5,148 bases of DNA from CAG-791 sp963596015 (GTDB lineage: Bacteria > Bacillota > Clostridia > Lachnospirales > Lachnospiraceae), in the NCBI GenBank assembly GCA_963596015.1, contig CAVBJS010000104.1, forward strand, positions 1 to 5,148. The letters run 5' to 3'. The position numbers and the translations under genes were made by a program. The notes under the pieces were generated by a model. It was not told the origin of the DNA. It ran no database searches and was given only the letters and a program-made list of their open reading frames with translations. Within the stretch, counting starts at the first letter, position 1. Every line of letters starts with the position of its first letter. Shown in pieces: positions 5,001-5,148 of the stretch.

Positions 5001-5148
5001 TATTGGTATCCGGATCGATTCTCTTATCATTGTTATAAGGCAAAATATCGATCACGGAAGATTCTGTGTCTCTATGATGGGGATTCTTTGTCACATTATC
5101 ATTGGTAACGGATACCTGCCATTTAATGTCCTGACCCTTAGTGATAAG
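2062..5148 (-). CDS. Large modular surface/adhesin-like protein, C-terminal 1028 residues (5' end beyond the right edge)
   Basis: The frame is open to the window edge: 18 codons, LITKGQDIKWQVSVTNDN, precede the first internal GTG at 5094. That GTG sits mid-domain, so the true start and any signal peptide lie outside. Numbering is from the first visible residue. Residues 1-190 resemble the adhesin repeat domain with VIDILPYNNDKR and a GDRYHNEAFVTN end. Residues 194-349 are SdrD_B-like (SGTVWEDANTNGLMEGSE, GSFKFDDIPAGTYYVVADY). Residues 350-473 are CnaB/SpaA-like, with likely isopeptide residues Lys357, Glu429 and Asn471. Residues 486-594 look Ig-like. Residues 599-693 and 694-778 are two Flg_new repeats (FNANG...AGWNT...YANW). 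Residues 779-1028 are a glycine-rich domain with FTAPATGTYRIKLTGARGG, GGGGGATDIR and RILVAAGGGGGG, as in the ALK/LTK-type GRD family. The protein ends ...SAEITLLSTQ with no LPXTG, hydrophobic segment or charged tail. Only two Cys are seen. It is presumably exported and may mediate adhesion or cell-cell contact. Ligand and anchoring are unknown. Confidence 0.88.
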   Translation of the reverse strand, partial: LITKGQDIKWQVSVTNDNVTKNPHHRDTESSVIDILPYNNDKRIDPDTNNESSKFNGDLYYKEVVVDYTDAAAALAAYRSGANCLYITGETAARTADEEQLLGNSSDGNISWEKLTGTLDGSKVTYAVNNKSVTALRLDTTLKWGEKVDVSMSANLADTSVQAKGDRYHNEAFVTNGNGITVSKTVATTVSTPYLSGTVWEDANTNGLMEGSESRVPKVTVTLYQAHNGYNSSAADRTINGVALDRVYDSNQNKIAPIVTGEDGSFKFDDIPAGTYYVVADYIDDQYGLTKKKAGDGDANASLIDSEAEESFISASTDWEKKIAKTAWIKSITVDENGTPNQNIGLTILKGSVTVGKTLDEIYYPSLLSEEDKANYKVSFIFKLTNTETGQTYNQPVTLNEKTKDTLNGAPQAYAEFKDIPIGTYELTEVETAQYKVRSITSKQEGVTISGDKATFTITGSDNHFDLVVENKYTGNTPGGDIGSVLNNIKMHLPKSLTVKYVGENTISSSTATKYTFTSGDFSPSKGGDIIVTYDDGSQISLSEGTLAFNQLTFSPATVTNVMNSDGDQVAVTVYYAEKGQTVTDNFSVVVNLKPVHKFQISFNANGSTFTDGQSKNTVNFGYDESTSANYITSGSYKDTSNGGLNGRGSSYTFAGWNTQSNGGGMQYASKDALNAVGADTGISSLTLYANWKTNVSFNANGGTLQGGTTTEERSIAGSGSGTIKYNVNQSMATGLTAKKSGNYLFRGWNTDPNGNGTWIESYGAVTAPVTFYAVYIETKWTYSYTGYAQAFTAPATGTYRIKLTGARGGAYGNGDNNGWMTGGAVVQGDITLTKGTTLYVYVGESGQSAASGVSKGGWNGGGNGGGGSYYDAESGQWFPCAGGGGGATDIRTVNGGSNWQTGLNGRILVAAGGGGGGAFGWGGNAGIQTGESGRGSTSSNPTGGTQSSGGSDGGGFGYGGSNTSTGTGGGGGGWYGGGSKYLNSGAGGSSYISGQFSNVQTSVQSAAASGYQYAKGGSAEITLLSTQ
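2228..2246. repeat. 19-bp direct repeat in the glycine-tract DNA, copy 1
   Basis: The plus-strand word ccaccgccgccaccgccgg occurs here and is repeated exactly at 2396-2414, 168 bp away. Both copies encode glycine-rich stretches of the surface protein. The distance is a multiple of three, so recombination between copies would remove 56 residues in frame. Confidence 0.85.
2396..2414. repeat. 19-bp direct repeat in the glycine-tract DNA, copy 2
   Basis: This is an exact copy of the word at 2228-2246. Related shorter versions (ccaccgccgccgccgg near 2489, and ccaccgccgcc followed by attgccgccgcc near 2549) mark the other glycine runs of the same domain. Confidence 0.85.

Noticed and set aside
5092..5094. 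GTG at 5094 as the start of the surface protein
   Set aside because: The frame continues upstream to the window edge with sequence that fits the same adhesin domain, and no signal peptide follows the GTG, so the real start lies outside the window.

Overview
This 5148-base window looks like accessory DNA from a gut-type Firmicute (Clostridia/Lachnospiraceae-like). It is probably part of an integrated conjugative or mobilisable element. That is inferred from the gene types (a modular Gram-positive surface protein, an SSB paralogue, an AbiE-type toxin-antitoxin locus) and from codon and base composition. No transfer gene, integrase or attachment site is visible here. All supported genes lie on the minus strand, so the window reads right to left.

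Right part (2062-5148): the 3' portion of one very large surface-protein gene, open through the right edge. The visible 1028 residues run: an adhesin-type isopeptide-like domain, an SdrD_B-like domain with an Asp/Asn-rich Ca-type loop, a CnaB/SpaA-type domain with a plausible Lys-Glu-Asn isopeptide triad, an Ig-like region, two Listeria-Bacteroides (Flg_new) repeats, and a C-terminal glycine-rich domain of about 250 residues. That last domain resembles the ALK/LTK glycine-rich domain family. The protein ends without an LPXTG sorting signal or membrane anchor.

Middle (1368-1976): after an 85-nt gap holding a strong GC-rich hairpin comes an SSB gene with a strong Shine-Dalgarno. It has a canonical OB fold, an acidic linker, and an SSB tip carrying one extra residue (DDELPFC rather than ...PF). 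Past its stop lies a large palindrome (1321-1364), exactly where base composition drops.

Left part (1-1320): an AT-rich locus. It holds an AT-rich promoter region with repeated A-tract motifs, an intact AbiEi-type antitoxin/repressor (459-1229), and an overlapping short ORF (194-478). That ORF looks like only the C-terminal third of an AbiEii nucleotidyltransferase toxin, so the toxin appears deleted down to a stump while its antitoxin stays intact. A good intrinsic terminator (144-173) closes this unit. At the left edge a further minus-strand reading frame (1-137) of unknown function starts and runs out of the window.

Working picture: the surface protein may help cell-cell contact, the SSB may protect single-stranded transfer or replication DNA, and AbiEi/AbiEii is (or was) a stabilisation or phage-defence cargo. 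These joint roles are inference. What can be read directly is the domain content, the gene order, and the structured intergenic elements.
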